Below are positions 15,192-16,670 of a stretch of 16,670 nt of DNA, one piece after another. The DNA lies in assembly GCA_964372125.1 (NCBI GenBank), contig CAYJPL010000040.1, positions 1 through 16,670 of the forward strand. Reading direction: 5' to 3'. A model generated the notes under the pieces. That model made no database searches, had not been told where the DNA came from, and saw nothing but the letters and a program-made list of their open reading frames with translations. The stretch is from Tannockella sp964372125. Its GTDB lineage: Bacteria > Bacillota_I > Bacilli_A > Erysipelotrichales > Coprobacillaceae. Position numbers and translations under genes: made by a program. Each line of letters opens with the position of its first letter. Within the stretch, counting starts at the first letter, position 1.

Positions 15192-16412
15192 ATGGTAATA
15201 CGAAAGAATTATCTAAAAAAATTAATATCATGGAAAGATGAAAATGTAATAAAAGTTGTAACAGGTATTAGAAGATGTGGAAAATCCACTTTATTTATGC
15301 AATATCAGAGCTTTTTAAAAGAACAAGGAGTTTCTAACGAACAAATCATCTCCATTAACTTTGAAGAATTAGAATATGAAGAATTACTTGATTATCACAA
15401 ACTATATATGTATATCAAGGACCGGTTAGTAACAGATAAAACCACTTATATTTTTCTTGATGAAATACAAAAAGTGCCTGCGTTTGAAAAAGTAGTTGAT
15501 AGTTTATATGTAAAGGAAAATACAGATATCTATATTACTGGTTCTAATGCATATATGCTATCTAGTGACTTAGCAACACTTTTAACAGGACGATATATTG
15601 AAATTTCAATGTTACCACTGTCTTTTAGTGAATATCTTGAGATTTCTAATTTAGAACCAGACAAAGCTTTTTTTGAATACATGAAATATGGTGGCTTACC
15701 GTATATTTCGACAATGAATAAAACGATGGAAAAGGTAAGTACATACCTTGAGGGTATTTATAATACGGTTATTGTAAAAGATATTGAAGATCGTGGTATA
15801 AGAAAAGAGAAAGATTCATCTAAGCGAAAAATAAACGATATAGTGCTTCTTAAATCAATCGCAAAATTTTTATCTAGTGTTGTAGGAAGTCCTATTTCTG
15901 TAAAAAGTGTTACTGATTATCTAATATCAAGTGGTCGAAAAGTTTCACCAAATACTGTATGTGATTATATTGAAGCACTAACAGAATCTTTTATATTTTA
16001 TCCAGTAGAACGTTTTGATATTGTAGGAAAACAACTGTTAAAGGTTAATAAAAAACTATATATAGTAGATATGGGACTTCGTAATTTTATATTACCAAAA
16101 CGTAATTATGATTTAGGTTTTAGCATTGAAAATATTGTTTTTCTTGAATTAAGACGAAGAGGATATCGCATTAATGTTGGTAGAGTTGGTGAAAACGAAG
16201 TTGATTTCGTTGTTCAAAAAGAAGATATAGTCACATATTTTCAAGTTACAGCCGATATGACAAATGAAGAAACATTCAAAAGAGAAATGACTTCACTCAT
16301 CAATATAAAAGATAACTACGAAAAAATTGTCTTAACTCTTGATCGTTTCACTATTGGAAACTATGATGGTATAAAAGTAATAAACGTAATTGATTGGTTG
16401 CTTGAAAAGTAG
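15192..16412 (+). CDS. AAA-type ATPase with DUF4143-like C-terminal domain
   Basis: This 406-aa protein belongs to the common bacterial ATPase family with an AAA_14-type N-terminus and a DUF4143 C-terminus. The Walker A is GIRRCGKST at 25-33 (Lys31), the Walker B is YIFLDEIQ with D90-E91, the sensor motif is YITGSNA at 114-120, and TGRYIEISMLPLSFSEYL follows. The C-terminal part has a PD-(D/E)XK-like arrangement: ENIVFLEL from E313, NEVDF with E336 and D338, and YFQVT with Gln351 in place of the usual Lys. The role of this family is poorly defined; it is frequent in gut Bacillota and Bacteroidota genomes and often in mobile or accessory regions. The ATG has AGGAGGTG at 15180-15187. It has its own promoter and stands alone, so it need not belong to the defence cluster. 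Confidence 0.92.
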   Translation: MVIRKNYLKKLISWKDENVIKVVTGIRRCGKSTLFMQYQSFLKEQGVSNEQIISINFEELEYEELLDYHKLYMYIKDRLVTDKTTYIFLDEIQKVPAFEKVVDSLYVKENTDIYITGSNAYMLSSDLATLLTGRYIEISMLPLSFSEYLEISNLEPDKAFFEYMKYGGLPYISTMNKTMEKVSTYLEGIYNTVIVKDIEDRGIRKEKDSSKRKINDIVLLKSIAKFLSSVVGSPISVKSVTDYLISSGRKVSPNTVCDYIEALTESFIFYPVERFDIVGKQLLKVNKKLYIVDMGLRNFILPKRNYDLGFSIENIVFLELRRRGYRINVGRVGENEVDFVVQKEDIVTYFQVTADMTNEETFKREMTSLINIKDNYEKIVLTLDRFTIGNYDGIKVINVIDWLLEK

Positions 16413-16451
16413 ATTACTAAGCAAAAAATATACTATTAATCGGGTAACCAA

Positions 16452-16477
16452 AATCTTTCCAGGTATTTAGAAAGATT
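16452..16477. repeat. 8-bp inverted repeat after the ATPase gene
   Basis: AATCTTTC (16452-16459) and GAAAGATT (16470-16477) are perfect arms with a 10-nt loop, about 40 nt after the stop codon. It may act as a weak terminator, but there is no T-run. Confidence 0.4.
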
Positions 16478-16670
16478 ATAACCTATAAAATTGAACAGAA
16501 TTTTAACTATTCCCTTATTTAGTAAAACAATATATGCTCAAGAAGATCATGTTAGTGAACAGATAGAACAGTATGATAATACTTTTGAATAACACATTCG
16601 TAACATGTGTGATTAATGTCAATCTAAAATGAAAATGTCCCAAAAAAATATTAGGTATAGGTGAGAAAAT

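Noticed and set aside
16482..16592. Short open frame ending at 16592 after the ATPase gene
   Set aside because: It is open and looks mildly coding (TIYAQEDHVSEQIEQYDNTF), but has only a TTG start, no ribosome binding site and no family match; it may be the remnant of a lost gene.
16592..16610. Inverted repeat ACACAT/ATGTGT near the right end as a terminator
   Set aside because: Six-base arms without a T-run are expected by chance in this composition.
1..16670. CRISPR arrays, tRNA or rRNA genes, retrons
   Set aside because: No regularly spaced repeat array, no tRNA cloverleaf-like sequence, no rRNA and no reverse transcriptase were seen on either strand.

Overview
The window is very AT-rich, every gene is on the + strand, and ribosome binding sites are strong AGGAGG-like sequences. 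Promoters that can be read are of the ordinary sigma-A type. This fits a low-GC Bacillota (Firmicutes), perhaps an Erysipelotrichia/Clostridia-type or Lactobacillales-related host, but the genus cannot be fixed from the sequence. No rRNA, tRNA or housekeeping operon is visible. The content looks like a chromosomal defence/accessory island.

Region 1 (1-6045) is the 3' part of a type I restriction-modification operon of the EcoR124I (type IC) kind. It opens inside hsdS, exactly at the TAEL spacer repeats. An FRG-domain protein gene and an unrecognised 400-aa gene follow, and then a full-length hsdR whose catalytic residues are all present. hsdM must lie upstream, outside the window. The junctions are tight (4 nt, 21 nt, then an 8-nt overlap), so the two extra genes are very probably co-transcribed with the restriction genes.

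Region 2 (6046-9666) holds a complete UvrD/PcrA-like superfamily 1 helicase and, after a 228-nt gap, a two-gene unit joined by ATGA. Its second member carries an HNH nuclease domain resembling the C-terminal domain of GmrSD-type (DUF1524) proteins. The pair may be one split or frameshifted gene.

Region 3 (9667-12035) is a 677-aa protein with TPR-like repeats in front of a DUF2971-type C-terminal domain, probably monocistronic.

Region 4 (12036-13310) is about 1.27 kb without a convincing gene. It contains an orphan intrinsic terminator, a 20-bp-period direct repeat and an 8-bp inverted repeat.

Region 5 (13311-14444) is a membrane-anchored surface protein with three PASTA-like repeats and two Ltp-like repeats, followed by a strong terminator. 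Ltp-family lipoproteins are known from the superinfection-exclusion protein of streptococcal phage TP-J34.

Region 6 (14464-14931) is a dead IS66-family relic: a left-end-like sequence, a TnpA helix-turn-helix fragment and a TnpB fragment interrupted by a stop, then AT-rich hairpins. Region 7 (15116-16412) is an ATPase with a DUF4143-type C-terminal domain behind a clear promoter and an operator-like palindrome. The last 258 bases hold no supported gene.

Taken together, type I R-M with passengers, helicase, HNH pair, TPR-DUF2971, Ltp-like protein and a transposon relic make a plausible anti-phage defence island. Linkage across the gaps is inference, and only the R-M operon and the HNH pair are clearly functional units by spacing.
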